Positions 9,801 to 20,301 of a stretch of DNA of 64,000 bases are shown here, one piece after another. The stretch comes from Ascoidea rubescens DSM 1968. Taxonomy: Eukaryota > Ascomycota > Saccharomycetes > Ascoideales > Ascoideaceae. Position numbers and translations under genes: made by a program. The notes below the pieces were generated by a model that was not told the DNA's origin, made no database searches, and saw only the letters and a list, made by a program, of their open reading frames with translations. Location of the stretch: NCBI RefSeq assembly GCF_001661345.1, contig NW_017962925.1:310001-374000 (forward strand). Reading direction: 5' to 3'. Within the stretch, counting starts at the first letter, position 1, and each line of letters starts with the position of its first letter.

Positions 9801-10445
9801 CCAGTTATTGTTAGCGCGGATAAAAATGGAATTATCCGAATATTTAGACAAGATTCAGGGTATCATATAAGAAAACTTATATTGGAACATTTATTAAAAA
9901 CCAAAAAAAATGAGGAGCCTTTTCAAGATAAAAAAAGAAAATTGACTGTTACAAGTTTAGTGAAGCCATCAAAATCAAAACCTTTTATTAACATTAAAGG
10001 AAGATCCAGTTCTCCTTCAATCGAAAAAAGGATAGCCCTGAAATCGTTGATCTCTGAGTTGCCAAATTCTTTAGGATCTGGACAATCTAAGCCGCCCAAT
10101 AGGCATTATCCTGAAATTAATGTTGACAATCAAATGAGCTTAAAACCCTTTGTTAATAAAGACGTCCTCCTGGTTCCTGTTGAATACAATGCCGACAATG
10201 CATTGAGCAATGTTATTTCTGAAGAGTCCTTAAATGGACTTCAACCTCCAAAGCTAAATAAGTCTGGTTCTTTTTATTCACTACATAACCGATCAACCGG
10301 AAGTCTATTTTCGAGAGGCCGAAACAGAAAGGGAAGTGAAAATGATAAAAAAATTTGCGAAATATGTAGTGGAGTCAAGTTTTATCGCAAAAATATTGAC
10401 AATAGAGACACATCAATTTGTGCTGACTGTGGAAATCAGTCTTGA
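6873..10445 (+). CDS. DGR2: WDR44 / Dgr2-type WD40 repeat protein
   Basis: The 1190-residue protein has a long Asn/Ser-rich N-terminus (about 1-430) that includes an RS-dipeptide run near residue 107 and a poly-Asn tract near 275. The WD40 propeller begins around residue 440 (WALKFSVDGKYLAAAGQD) and carries WSKNNFLLSASKDGTVRLWH, FFLSGSLDN and TTNDSRIRIYS. These are close to animal WDR44 and to the yeast pair Dgr2/Ymr102c. The first blade is split by an Asn-rich insert of about 95 residues. Just before the stop lies a CxxC...CxxC pair (CEIC, CADC) that could bind zinc. Function in yeasts is poorly defined; WDR44 binds Rab11 in animals. Which of the two S. cerevisiae paralogues it matches is not decided here. 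The start is the first ATG after a pyrimidine-rich leader. Confidence 0.88.
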   Translation: MTMNTPAINIISPPNSSNDNLKSSNPNNTGSSFFFLGTNPRKTIFSIFSNNDSTNNNTTNSSSNSSNTNLPTNSNNNSNNNLILSQNLDPNTDNRNSIDRSLSDIKISRSRSRSRSRSRSKLRADSLSIFGKNIFTPNNNTRNPASSDSEDDNFSIVDNNNTTNRKTTIKTNSHRSIAAKNLTKKLIKNINNKNDIDDEFANDKNRDQSLDDSLSDYLSNNEIADHPVTTSKSNSNHNPLEKHISNILDLNKFDQSNSSNLKNIDINTNNNYNNYHNNNNNNNNNNNNNFNINPNIHAGFDTENYHTTNYHTGNYPTYNSTLPLSYDFFPDEYFYDNKIDLVQLFVQPKYLRLLSKSKEKSNFCNRLFLAQELNLTQDQNTSDLNNSNIINNTITPHTELTLINKFKSNDTSDVKSNKSIRSTISNTINSQANSNKRGAIWALKFSVDGKYLAAAGQDCVIRVWKVISSPLDRLEYQHNVNKSTINNDINNIPNNLNNLNNPNGINNITNNDNINNNINTINNANINNNINLATPPSVSDQSDHDPNNQSSKKNSSKPVYAPVFHDDPIRIFKGHSLDILSLAWSKNNFLLSASKDGTVRLWHIDRHTCLGVFNHPECVTSVCFFPTDDRFFLSGSLDNGLRFWSILDNEVSYQQTLTSLITAICFSPNGKLTFAGTFNGICFCFETIDLNLKYQFEVRNNYGKNSRGSKISGIQTFDVPIDSSSNLNQNLNLNLNLNVNLNPINENKSLNASPSYLSSTLNETTDTRIVITTNDSRIRIYSHLTRGLVTKFKGLQNESSQVVATVSDDNEYLICGSENNCIYMWRINDQEVLKKYEKKSKKSLLYNSMLKKKNIDYKDEIPKNLKNGNYFEFHAHRYQVSCATFAPRVTKKFLSLSNDPIYDLYSTYEDLQKNATTQNSENYDNSSSFGSPVKTFTNDSRANTTSINSNNNDYGCSKKKKNKKIMSFENYDPVDDPVIVSADKNGIIRIFRQDSGYHIRKLILEHLLKTKKNEEPFQDKKRKLTVTSLVKPSKSKPFINIKGRSSSPSIEKRIALKSLISELPNSLGSGQSKPPNRHYPEINVDNQMSLKPFVNKDVLLVPVEYNADNALSNVISEESLNGLQPPKLNKSGSFYSLHNRSTGSLFSRGRNRKGSENDKKICEICSGVKFYRKNIDNRDTSICADCGNQS

Positions 10446-10832
10446 GTTTATTATTTGTTAACGGTTTTTGTTTTGTTCTTAAAGAAATTTTCTGTTTTGA
10501 TTATAGTTTTTATTGTTATGATTTTGTGATTACTTTTACGCACACTGAAAATTGGCGAGGTTTGCAGAATGTGCTGTAACTGATCTGTAAATGACAGTGT
10601 GTTTTGGGATTAATGATAAAAAAAATGTGTTTCTTTTATTGGCTTTTGTAATCTAGTTTTTAGTTTTTAGTTTTTAGTTTAGTTTCTTTTTAGTTTTAGT
10701 TATCGATCTTTCTCTGCTCAAACCAAACTCAATTCCTTCAGCAAAAGATGGAATTCAAAAATTTCATTAATGTGGCTCAACAGCCAGTATAAAGAATATA
10801 TTTATGTGTGTAAATTTCAGAAAACAAAGAAT
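10446..10832. other. Intergenic DNA between the WD40 gene and tRNA-Tyr
   Basis: This stretch holds the 3' flank of the WD40 gene and the 5' flank of tRNA-Tyr. Around 10654-10695 is a tandem TAGTTTT repeat. I see no gene in it. Confidence 0.6.
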
Positions 10833-10930
10833 CTCCCGGTGGCCAAGCTGGTTAAGGCGCGAGACTGTAATGTTTCACTTTGGAGCCCAAAGTAATCTTG
10901 AGATCGGGTGTTCGACTCACCCCCGGGAGA
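10833..10930 (+). tRNA. tRNA-Tyr(GTA) with a 24-nt intron
   Basis: The acceptor stem pairs CTCCCGG (10833-10839) with CCGGGAG (10923-10929), and the discriminator is A at 10930. The A box is GGCCAAGCTGG and the B box is GTTCGACTC. The anticodon arm is CGAGA - CTGTAA | A - TCTTG with anticodon GTA. A 24-nt intron (10871-10894) interrupts it one base 3' of the anticodon, the standard position. Yeast tRNA-Tyr genes always carry an intron here, and the exons are very close to S. cerevisiae tRNA-Tyr. CCA is not encoded, as expected. Confidence 0.95.
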
Positions 10931-10932
10931 TC

Positions 10933-10945
10933 TTTTTGCTTTTTT
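10933..10945 (+). terminator. RNA polymerase III terminator of tRNA-Tyr
   Basis: Two T-runs (10933-10937 and 10940-10945) start three bases after the tRNA discriminator base. Confidence 0.85.
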
Positions 10946-11189
10946 GCTTTGCTTGAAACCAACAGTATGGGTGTTGCAGGGCGGCCGGTGATTGGCGGAA
11001 GTGTCTATTTGGGTTTGCCATGTTGAGAGTTGTGAAGAAATCAAACAATCTTGTTGATGGAAGTTGGTAATTTATCTTCAGTTGAACCACCGATAGACCA
11101 CCTGGCTGCCGGATTATGACTTCTATTGATTGATTACGTTTCTTACTCTCTAGCTGTTAGAAAAGTTGTATATCATGAACATATAACAG

Positions 11190-11552
11190 ATGTCGTTAGA
11201 TCTTGGAAAATCTCAAACAAACTTTTATAAGATTCATCAGTTGGTTTCTTTTAAATACGTAATTCTTGCTTCCAAAAATGATGTTTCAATAGCAAACACT
11301 GGCCAGGACAATGCCCCAAGGATTTTCACAAGACCGGTTTCGTTGATTGAAGTCGAGTCCTATTTTAGAGACAAGCATCCCAATATCTTAGCAACCATCT
11401 TTGATAAAAAGCTATGGATTTTTAATTTGAACAGCAAGGAGGATCCTCCTTTGCCAATGAAGGGATATGACTTGGAAGTTGTTGCTTCTGGGATAGTCAA
11501 CACCTGTGATTTCTTCGATAAAAATGACAGTCAAAATCGAAACAGTAACAGC

Positions 11553-11623
<71 letters not shown>

Positions 11624-14600
11624 TAACAATAACAATGGCATTACTCATTCTCTACAACATAAACTCGATCCCTATAAAAATAGTCTTTTATTAAAGCTAT
11701 TTCAGACAAACTTATTAAGATCAATTAAAAAATTAATTTTAAATCATTTAACGTTAAACAATCTAATCTTGCCCTTTGGATCTTGCTCAATACTAAATAA
11801 TAATATCAAATTAACTCACAATTTTATCTCAGATCAAACTTTTTTAACTTCATCTTTAAATCAAAATGAATTATTATTCATTGATGTTTCATTGATCTCA
11901 AATAGCGACTTATTATTGTCAGTCTCAACAAAATCTATAAACTTGATTCATTTGCCCTTATTCTTTGACTCATTTGATGAAGATAGTATAAACGAAATTT
12001 TTAGCAATAATAACACCGATGATTCTAATAATGACCCCAATAACGAAAAGACCTTTGAAAATAATAAAAAAATACCCAATGATGAAAATACAAACTATCT
12101 TGCTCAATTTAATAATTCAAATTCCACTGTATATTTAGTGCCCGCTGGAATTAGAGCAAGTTTTGAAAGCGATAATCTATTAAACTCTTTGGAAAATCAT
12201 TCAAACTTGACCATTTATTCAAATTCAAATTTTATTATGACTTTAAACTTTCTAATGGCTTTATCGAAAAGGGATTTCATAATGTATGATTCAAACAATA
12301 AAAGCTACCATGACATTATCGAAAAAAATTCAAATACTGAATTTTGCTCTCACCAAATGAACCAACTTAATAATTTAAAAAAAATTAAATGGATTAAATT
12401 ACTACCAAATTTATTTCATTTGACAGGTTTTTCCTCAAATATTTCAAATTATTTAAATTCAATCATCCACCATAAATTTATTATTTGGCCTATTCAATTA
12501 TGCTTTATTCAAATTGGAAACATTTTCAAGTCAGTTAAAGATTCAAATTTTGATACAATTGATAATATATCACAAGAAGGATTTAATTCAATCAATTATT
12601 TAGATAATGATTTAAATGACCTATTTCAAATGGATTTATTCCAAAACAATTTAGATTTATTTCAAAATAATTCATTCCAGAATGACTCCCTACAAATAAT
12701 GCAAGATTTTTTCAAATTAGATTATTTACTAAATGAATATAGAATCAATAATTATTCATTAAATAATCAATTTGCAAGTTTATCCTATAATAATACCAAT
12801 AATATAATTAATCCTACTTATAATAACTTTAGCGGTTATACTCTCAATAGTAACAATAACAACAATAACAGCAACAATAACAATAACAATAACAACAATA
12901 ATACTTTTAATAGAAATTATAGTATTGTACAATCAACTAGTCCGATGAATTCAACAGGCTATCAAATTTCACTTTCAAACTCAAATACACCAATACCGAA
13001 TTTATTTTCAACAACACCCATTTCCAATGTTCATTCTGTAACACCTAATAATCAAATACCGACACCCACCAACATCGCTCAATATCAAAATAATCAGTCA
13101 GGTGAAAATACTAATATTGAATCTAATAGAGATTTATTTGGAGAAGTTCAGGAAATCACAGATAATGATTTCAATTTTTTTGATGACAATGCCGGTATCA
13201 GCATTTCCAATAATTCAAACAATGATAATAATTTCAATATTGAATCTGCCTATGCTGATAATCACAATAATAGTGACAATAAAATCAACTTCAATCATGG
13301 ATCTAAAGAGGATATAGATCCAAAAGAAATACTGCAGTTTGGAAAACACAACATAGATATCCCAATGATTAATGAAAATCTTAATAATTTGGATAATATG
13401 CAAAATGGTTTGCAAATAGATAGTTTTGATGACAACATTGAAGATATGTCTGTTGGTGATAAAAATCAAAATAATGAAAATGAAAATGAAAATAATAATG
13501 AAAATGAGTTTTATTCTAGCAATAATCATAATTACCCTCATCAAGTTACTTCAAATAATAACAGCAACAATATTAAAAATGACAATAATATCGATAATGA
13601 TAATCAAAATAGTGGGGGTTACTTACATCAGACAGATAACAACGATGCTCTTTATCTTGCTGAAAATGAAATTATTAACAATGATGATAATAATTTGGAA
13701 AATAAAAATAATGTTATCAATATTGATAATTACCAGATGGTTGATATTCCAAAAGATGAAATTACCATTCAGTCTCCTGATTTCATTGACCTGGCTATTC
13801 CAGACTATTCTGATCCTGGTGCCCCAGCTCCTTTTTTTTCTCCATCAATTGCTTCTTTTTCCAATTCTTTAAAAAATATTGCTCCTACAGTTACTCGTTC
13901 TTTACTTAAAACCACACCTTCGAAAAATCCTGATTCATATAGCAAATTTAATTTAAAAAACGATAGTCCTTCTTTCGTTCCTCCCAATAAAAAATTAAAA
14001 AGCAATTATTCTCCATTAAAATTCAACCGATTATTTACTGAAAAAATTGATAATAAATATGATAAAGGCGGAAAATTTTATTTTAACAAATCAACTCCTC
14101 CATCATTACAAGGTTTGGGAAATGAACCATTTGGATTAAAAATGTTTTCCAGCTTGAACTCAGACAACAAAAGATTTTTTAATGATTCCCCAAAAATTGA
14201 GGCTAAAGCAAATGACGAAGACTTAGTATCTGATTCAGATTCCTCAATTTCTTCATCATCATCTGAGGATAGTCTTATTTCCATTGACGATGGACCAGTG
14301 AAAAATGACATCTTTCTTTCAACAGTCATAAATGATTCTCCAGAAGAAAATTTAATTACAAATTCCATTTCCGATAATTTTCAACAAACAAGCATATCTA
14401 GTGAATCTGCTTCTGAAGGTTTAAAAATTCATACTGAAAGCTCAAATTCAAAAAGCGTTATCAATAAATTTCATGATTCCTCTAGTATAAACATTTTTCT
14501 AACAAAATACGCACCAATACATCTAATCCCTGATATATTTTTTTTAAACAATCCATCACTAACATCAAATGATGTAAGGCACATACTTCAAATATTTACA

Positions 14601-17531
14601 AGATTAATTGCGTTTGATGATTCATTATTAATAAATAACGAATATATACATAGTAACTACAGATTTCCCTCTTACCCTTTTAAACATATTCCTTCTAATA
14701 ATATTTTGAAAGGAAACATTAATTTTAACATTCCTGAGTATTGTATAAATGCTACCTACAATAATTACGTTTTTAGTAATAACATCAAAAGCTTAAAAGA
14801 ATACGACAAAAATACAAACTCTTTGTTGGCAATGCTTGATGATAATAATATTGTTAATAAGAATAAAGTTATCAAGCAAAAACTAAATGAAAATAAATCT
14901 TCTGAGCTTATCGATAAAAATTTAAAAACTAAAAACAAGATTCAAAAAGTAATTGATTCTAGTGATAAACATTCGTTGAACTCTTATGATGAATTAAGTA
15001 AGTCAATTAATGATAAATTTAATTGCATTAATAACAAACTTGAGAATTTTTTTAGTAGCCCTAATGATGAATTTAATGAAAAAAATAACGAAGAATTTAA
15101 TGAAAAATTTAAAAGTTTGATAAACATATTTGATTATTTTGATTCTAAAACTGAAACAGAACATAAATATAATGAGGTTCAAAGTGGCACAATTCAAGAA
15201 AATTCTGAAAACTTTCTGATTAAAGAAGAGTTCTATGTTAAAAATCGAAAGGATCCGGTTAATGAAATAATGAATGGAAGTCATTCAAACGAGCATTATA
15301 TAAATAATTTAAATATGAACTCTGACCATGATCATGAAAGTGAAGTTGAAAGTTATGGTTTAGAAAGTGATGAAGAAATGGAAAGTGAAAACGATCATAA
15401 AGACATTGAAAAGAAAATTTTTAATATTGATCAAAGTGAAAAAGGAGAAAAAACATACTGTCAACATAGTTTTAGTTCTAAATTTGAAGAAAGCCTAAGA
15501 AAATTGTTTCCTTTTGTTAAAGTGATAAATTTATTGGAATTAGTAGATGTGGATTTATCAAACATTGATGGTATTAAGTTTCGAAGGTTGAAAGGTTCTG
15601 GCATTATCAACGATTACAGTTTTAGTTCTCAACTAATTTCAAAAAATGAAAAGCTATTTGAAGATCATATTTTTAAAATCAAACAAGCTCAGATCAAGAC
15701 ACGAAAACTAAATCAGGAAATCAAATTAAATTTTAATGCAATAAATTTTTGGAAGGTTCTTGGATTAAAACCTTTGCACGGTCCCAAAAATTTCAAAATT
15801 TTATTTTTAGTAGATGGATCCAATGAAAGTTTTTTTGAGACAGCTAGAAAATTTTTAAGTGACATTATCGAAAACTATAAAAACTGTGGGCTAGGAAATA
15901 TTGAAAAGGTAAATTGTAGTAAATTGATTTTAAATCTTAAATATCAAGTTACTAGAAAAAATATGGCCGGAAAAAACGAGGTCTTCAATGCTGACAATAT
16001 AGAAGAAAGGAGAAGTTCTGCTGGAATTTCCAAAGAAGAACAAAGCGTTAATGACTTAGGCTTTCTTGATGATGGGATTTTTAATGTGGGTTGTTTTAAT
16101 GATAATTTTGATATTTATTATCAAACTATTCAAAAAAAAATGAGTGTATTAGCAAAAGCATTGGATCTAAACGAAAGGCAAAAGCTCAAGAAATTTGAAA
16201 ATCTTTTAGTTGAGCAATCAGAGGGTGTAAATCATTCGATTTTGGATAATAGACCTATATTAGTTCTTTTTGCAACAAAGTTTAATGATATGGTGTCGAT
16301 TCTTCAAATATCAAAACTATTTTATGAATTTCAACAATTATTAAAAATACCAAACAAGGATTTTGAAAACTTAAATTCAATCAAAAGAAGTCAAAATCAA
16401 GAAATTAATTCAAACAATTCAATCATTGAATCATTTTTGAAAGTCATACCAGTTGAATTTTTCAATTCTTCCAAGCTACCTCCTTCCCATGAAACATTCA
16501 ACAAGTTTTCTTTAAATCTATACAATAGTTGTCCTAATACTTCCAAAGATTATGTTTGCATGGCAAAAACGTTGCCAGAAAAAATTGAGTTTCAATTCAG
16601 CTCATCTCCTTCTGCTGATCTAATATTATCTGAAGGTTTATATTTGCATCTTGCATATCAAAGATCTATTGATAAAAACTGGTGTGTTGCCTGTTGGACA
16701 GATCAATGGGGAAATATGAAAAACTTGAAGTCTTGGTATTGTCCCTCGTTCATTATCAATAGGGAGTCTTTCAACAATCAACAATTTGAAAATTCCGTTG
16801 GTAGAAAAAACTCATTTGAAGAAGTCAGCAATGAAATGTGGGCTACCAGTATAAAGATGATGTCTAGTTTTAATGGAAAAACGTATTTAATTTTAACAAG
16901 AACTAATAGTATGATCCCTGATGACGAATTATACCAGTGGAAAAGATTGTCGATATCAAATAACAAAATTCCTCTTATTGTGTTGTCTGTTAAATCGAAT
17001 TCTAAGTTTGTACTTGATTTACCTGAAAGTTCGTTTCCTTTTGATAATATATTTAAAGAATGCAACAATTTGATGCGTCACGGACTTAATACAAATTGTC
17101 AAAGAGAAGAGCATGAGAGTGAACTGGTAGATATTGATAAAATTAAATTCAATCAAAAAAATCAATATAACATTGTTAATATAAGGGAAGAGGTTTACGG
17201 TATAATTTTGAAAAATTCTATTCCATTATTTAATGAAGTGAGTCGACTACCATTGAAAACTGGATTTCTAGCAAAACCCTTAAAAGATTCTGATAAAAAA
17301 TTGATGATATTTGAAGTTAATTTATTAAGTTGCCCATCTAATTTGATTTCCACAAATTTATTAAAAACATTATTGATTCAGTTAAGAAATCTAAGTTTAT
17401 ACTCCAGCATTGCTGGAGTTTACAATGATGGTGGTAAAAGTATTGTACCATGGCATATTATTGCAGTTGAAAAAGTGATCAATACATTAATTCATATTAG
17501 AGTAAAGCAACCAACACTAAAAGAAAAATGA
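11190..17531 (+). CDS. SSN2: Mediator kinase-module subunit Med13 (Ssn2/Srb9)
   Basis: The 2113-residue protein aligns with Med13 along its length, though S. cerevisiae Ssn2 has only 1420. Matching blocks are VYLVPAGIRASF (N-terminal Med13 domain), DYSDPGAPAPFFSPS with NKYDKGGKFYF (middle), APIHLIPDIFF, and the C-terminal block LHLAYQRSIDKNWCVACWTD, ILTRTNSMIPDDELYQW and VPWHIIAVEKVINTLIHIRVK. The extra length is Asn/Asp-rich inserts, including a near-pure (AAT)n tract at 11553-11619. Med13 links the Cdk8 kinase module to core Mediator and mostly represses RNA polymerase II initiation. The last 15 bases overlap the end of the convergent gene that stops at 17517. The first ATG is used. Confidence 0.96.
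11553..11631 (+). repeat. (AAT)n microsatellite coding poly-Asn in SSN2
   Basis: About 22 AAT codons in a row are followed by alternating AAC/AAT. The pure part looks like recent microsatellite growth and the mixed part like an older tract. Confidence 0.95.
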
Positions 17532-20069
17532 AAAAATATCCTGAATGCCTTCACTAATATATCTTGGGTTTGTTAAATCCGAACCGGTTTCGTCCTTAGC
17601 GTTATTAATTCTCTCTGATTCCCCATCTTGAGCGGATCTGATTAAGATTTCTTTTTTATCACTTAAAAGTTTTGTAAAGTTATCGAAATCAGATTCTTTT
17701 TTAAGTTTATAGTTGAATTGCATACTGAACCATAGATCAAAAATCCACCATATCAAATAGTTAATCTTTTCAATGGATTGTTTGTAAAAAGGATCAAAAT
17801 CTGTATCATCATAGCTATTATTATTGATGATTTTCATGAAAAATAATTCTTGAGTGATAAAGTCTATTGATTGAATATCATCCAATTTGAAGTATAGATC
17901 AACTAATGAGTCAAACTTTCTTCTATTCCAGGTGAATTTGTTTGTTAGTTTAAATAGAGTTAATTCAGCAGCATCGATTAAAAAGTGTAATTCATGGTTG
18001 ATGCTATCAAGATGAAAATCATTATCAGTCTTTGAACGTTCATCATCAAATAGATCTTGTGGAAGTCTTAAAAATTCAGACAATTCAGACAAAGTCAAAT
18101 TATAAAAATGATTTGCAATTTCATTTAGTAATTTTTTTTGTGAATAATTGGTATTATTAAGGTAAAGTGAGAATTTATAGAGAATATATAAGAATTTTTT
18201 TCTGATTATGATTGAATCGGTTGAATAGTTTTTGGGTTTATTATTGATTTTATTATCTTGATCTGAGATTGGTTTTTCATAAAAAATGACAACATTATTT
18301 GAATAATTTAAATCATTTGGGTAAATTGGATTGATATTAATAAGATTTTGAAGTTTTTTATTAAGTTTAGTATTGTAATTTATAAATACTCGTAAAACGG
18401 AAGCTTCAAACCAGAAAGACGATTCCAATTGATTTAATAAGTGGTATATTAATGATTCTTTTAGAGACGATTGAAAAAGTTTGTCATTAAATTTGTTGTT
18501 GTAAGTTTTTTTAAAGGGTAATATGTAGTTGATGTTTAAATCCAAGTCGATTAGGTTTAAGATAAATAAACAGATTTGTTTATAATTGGTATAATTTATA
18601 TGATGAATAGTTTGAGGAGAGTTTGAAGTAAAAAATAGCCAATCAAATAATTTCCAAGTGTCGTCCTGTAGTATTAGATGCAAGTGAGTACGACCCATTA
18701 ATTGCAGATTGGGTTGGTGGTGTCTATGAAGATTTTTCTTTTTTCTTGATTGATTTTTGTTGGATATTTTGGCAAAATTAAGGACATCATCCTCAACAGA
18801 GTTGATGAGAGTATTGTTCATTTTTTGTTTTTCGTTTTTCTTTAAGGGTGATTCATCTAAATTGAAGGAGGATTTAATTGGAGTTGATTGAAGTTTCATA
18901 TCGAATTTTTTTGCTTCTTCTAAAAAGTTCATATGTTCTAAAAACTCATTGTCAATGTCATCGTTTGTTTTGTAGTTAAGGATATCGAAATCGTGAGCAG
19001 AATTGGTATTTAAATCAGCATCATAGTTAATATAAATATCCATGTTATCATTTTTTTTGTTCTTATTGGCATTGGTATTGGTATTTATAGTAGTAGTAGT
19101 AGTAGTAGCTGAATAGTCGTCAAAGAAATCTGTGTAATTAACATTTCGTCTTCTTTTTTTAAAATGGGTGTCTTTATTTGGTTTAATGAAAGACATTAGA
19201 CCTAGCAATTGAGACTTGATTTCTCTTTTGTGCTCTTTTGGAATGTATATTTTGTTTAATTCGCCCATGTAAAAATGGTCATCATTATTAATTTCAGTGT
19301 CTGTTTTACATTTATTTCCATTGTTTCCATTGTTTCTATTGTTTCCATTGTTTCCATTGTTTTCACCGTCCTCATCATCTTTATTCTCCTCATTGATCAG
19401 TAACTTTTCGAGAATTCGGATATTCTTTTCGTATTGCTTCTTTAACTGTTTCTTTTTAGGGTTTTTGGTGACGCCGAAGTTGTAGAAGTTGTACAAGACA
19501 TTGATGGCTCTGCTGTGAATTGGCTTGTTGGTAAAATAGCTCTCATCACTGTAGTAACTGGGCAAGTTTCGCTTGAGAACAGCATAGTTGCTGAAAAGGA
19601 AAAATGTGGATAAAGTGAGCAAGGTCTGGAAGATCTGGAGCGAGGGTATTGCATCGAGCTCAGGCAAGCTGTTGAAGAAGGAGGACTCCAAGTAGGTGAG
19701 CAACAAGTCATACTGCTGGACGTCGACCAACCTGTTCATGTGGGTCCTGTGGGCCTTGTATGCCCTCTCTGCCATGGCTGGTGGTGAGTGTTTTCCACCT
19801 CCAAAGAAGCTCATGCCCCAAAAATACCATCGCAATAAAACCATCGCCAAAAAAGCACCCCCAGCAGGACTCGAACTCAACAACGCAGTTACACGTTTGC
19901 CCGCATCATCCAGCACAGTGGTGCCGCGCCGCAGCGGTGGTTTGCCACTTTGTGAGTTTCCCGATGTGGCACGGCCCGGCGAAAGAGACGGTTGCTGAGG
20001 AGGCTCCATCGTCACGACCAAAGAGTGCTGGAGCTTCCTCAGAGTCGAGCTGTTTTTTTGCTGCTTCAT
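17517..20069 (-). CDS. Unrecognised large protein convergent with SSN2
   Basis: I do not recognise this protein. From the first ATG it has 850 residues. The first ~110 are Ser/Pro/Gly-rich and encoded by GC-rich DNA. Next comes a helical segment (MNRLVDVQQYDLLLTYLESS...) with a hydrophobic stretch (IFQTLLTLSTFFLFSNYAVL). A low-complexity Asn/Asp region with a (GTN) microsatellite follows, and a long helical C-terminal half with aromatic patches such as DDTWKLFDWLFFTS and YLIWWIFDLWFSMQF. I considered a DUF1765/Ahk1-type protein but cannot support it from motifs. ATGs at 20009 and 19774 are alternative starts; the latter would remove the whole GC-rich part. The last codons overlap the SSN2 end by 15 bp. 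Confidence 0.75.
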   Translation of the reverse strand: MKQQKNSSTLRKLQHSLVVTMEPPQQPSLSPGRATSGNSQSGKPPLRRGTTVLDDAGKRVTALLSSSPAGGAFLAMVLLRWYFWGMSFFGGGKHSPPAMAERAYKAHRTHMNRLVDVQQYDLLLTYLESSFFNSLPELDAIPSLQIFQTLLTLSTFFLFSNYAVLKRNLPSYYSDESYFTNKPIHSRAINVLYNFYNFGVTKNPKKKQLKKQYEKNIRILEKLLINEENKDDEDGENNGNNGNNRNNGNNGNKCKTDTEINNDDHFYMGELNKIYIPKEHKREIKSQLLGLMSFIKPNKDTHFKKRRRNVNYTDFFDDYSATTTTTTINTNTNANKNKKNDNMDIYINYDADLNTNSAHDFDILNYKTNDDIDNEFLEHMNFLEEAKKFDMKLQSTPIKSSFNLDESPLKKNEKQKMNNTLINSVEDDVLNFAKISNKNQSRKKKNLHRHHQPNLQLMGRTHLHLILQDDTWKLFDWLFFTSNSPQTIHHINYTNYKQICLFILNLIDLDLNINYILPFKKTYNNKFNDKLFQSSLKESLIYHLLNQLESSFWFEASVLRVFINYNTKLNKKLQNLININPIYPNDLNYSNNVVIFYEKPISDQDNKINNKPKNYSTDSIIIRKKFLYILYKFSLYLNNTNYSQKKLLNEIANHFYNLTLSELSEFLRLPQDLFDDERSKTDNDFHLDSINHELHFLIDAAELTLFKLTNKFTWNRRKFDSLVDLYFKLDDIQSIDFITQELFFMKIINNNSYDDTDFDPFYKQSIEKINYLIWWIFDLWFSMQFNYKLKKESDFDNFTKLLSDKKEILIRSAQDGESERINNAKDETGSDLTNPRYISEGIQDIFSFFF

Positions 20070-20301
20070 CTTCCCAGGGTCTGCTGCTGCGTTGTTCCTC
20101 GTTGTTCCTCCTTCTCCTGCTTCTCGCACTGTTTGCCTGGCTTTGATCTGCTTCCACGTCTCTCTCCATTCTTCTATCCCATCCCAAGTGTCCTGTTTTA
20201 ACCGCTATTTTAATTTGTGATTCACAACATACCTCAGGGGATAATAACTAATCCAATCATACACCATCCATTTCCAATTTCTTGTCTTCCCATCCACATA
20301 A
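20070..20301. promoter_or_regulatory. Divergent promoter between the 17517-20069 gene and MUB1
   Basis: The short spacer has a GC-rich, CTT/CTG-rich left half (20070-20150) and an AT-rich right half leading to the MUB1 ATG. The GC island continues left into the neighbouring frame (19900-20069). There it contains GTGCCGCGCC (19921-19930) and TTTGCCACT (19941-19949), a one-mismatch inverse of the Rpn4 site. Confidence 0.5.

Noticed and set aside
19850-19930. Minus-strand tRNA-like sequence: GTTCGAGTCC B-box match, GGGGGTGC then a T run, and upstream GCACCAC
   Set aside because: The T stem does not pair around the TTCGAGT loop, the acceptor is two bases out of register, and the anticodon arm has only four pairs with an eight-base loop. 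It lies inside a coding frame.
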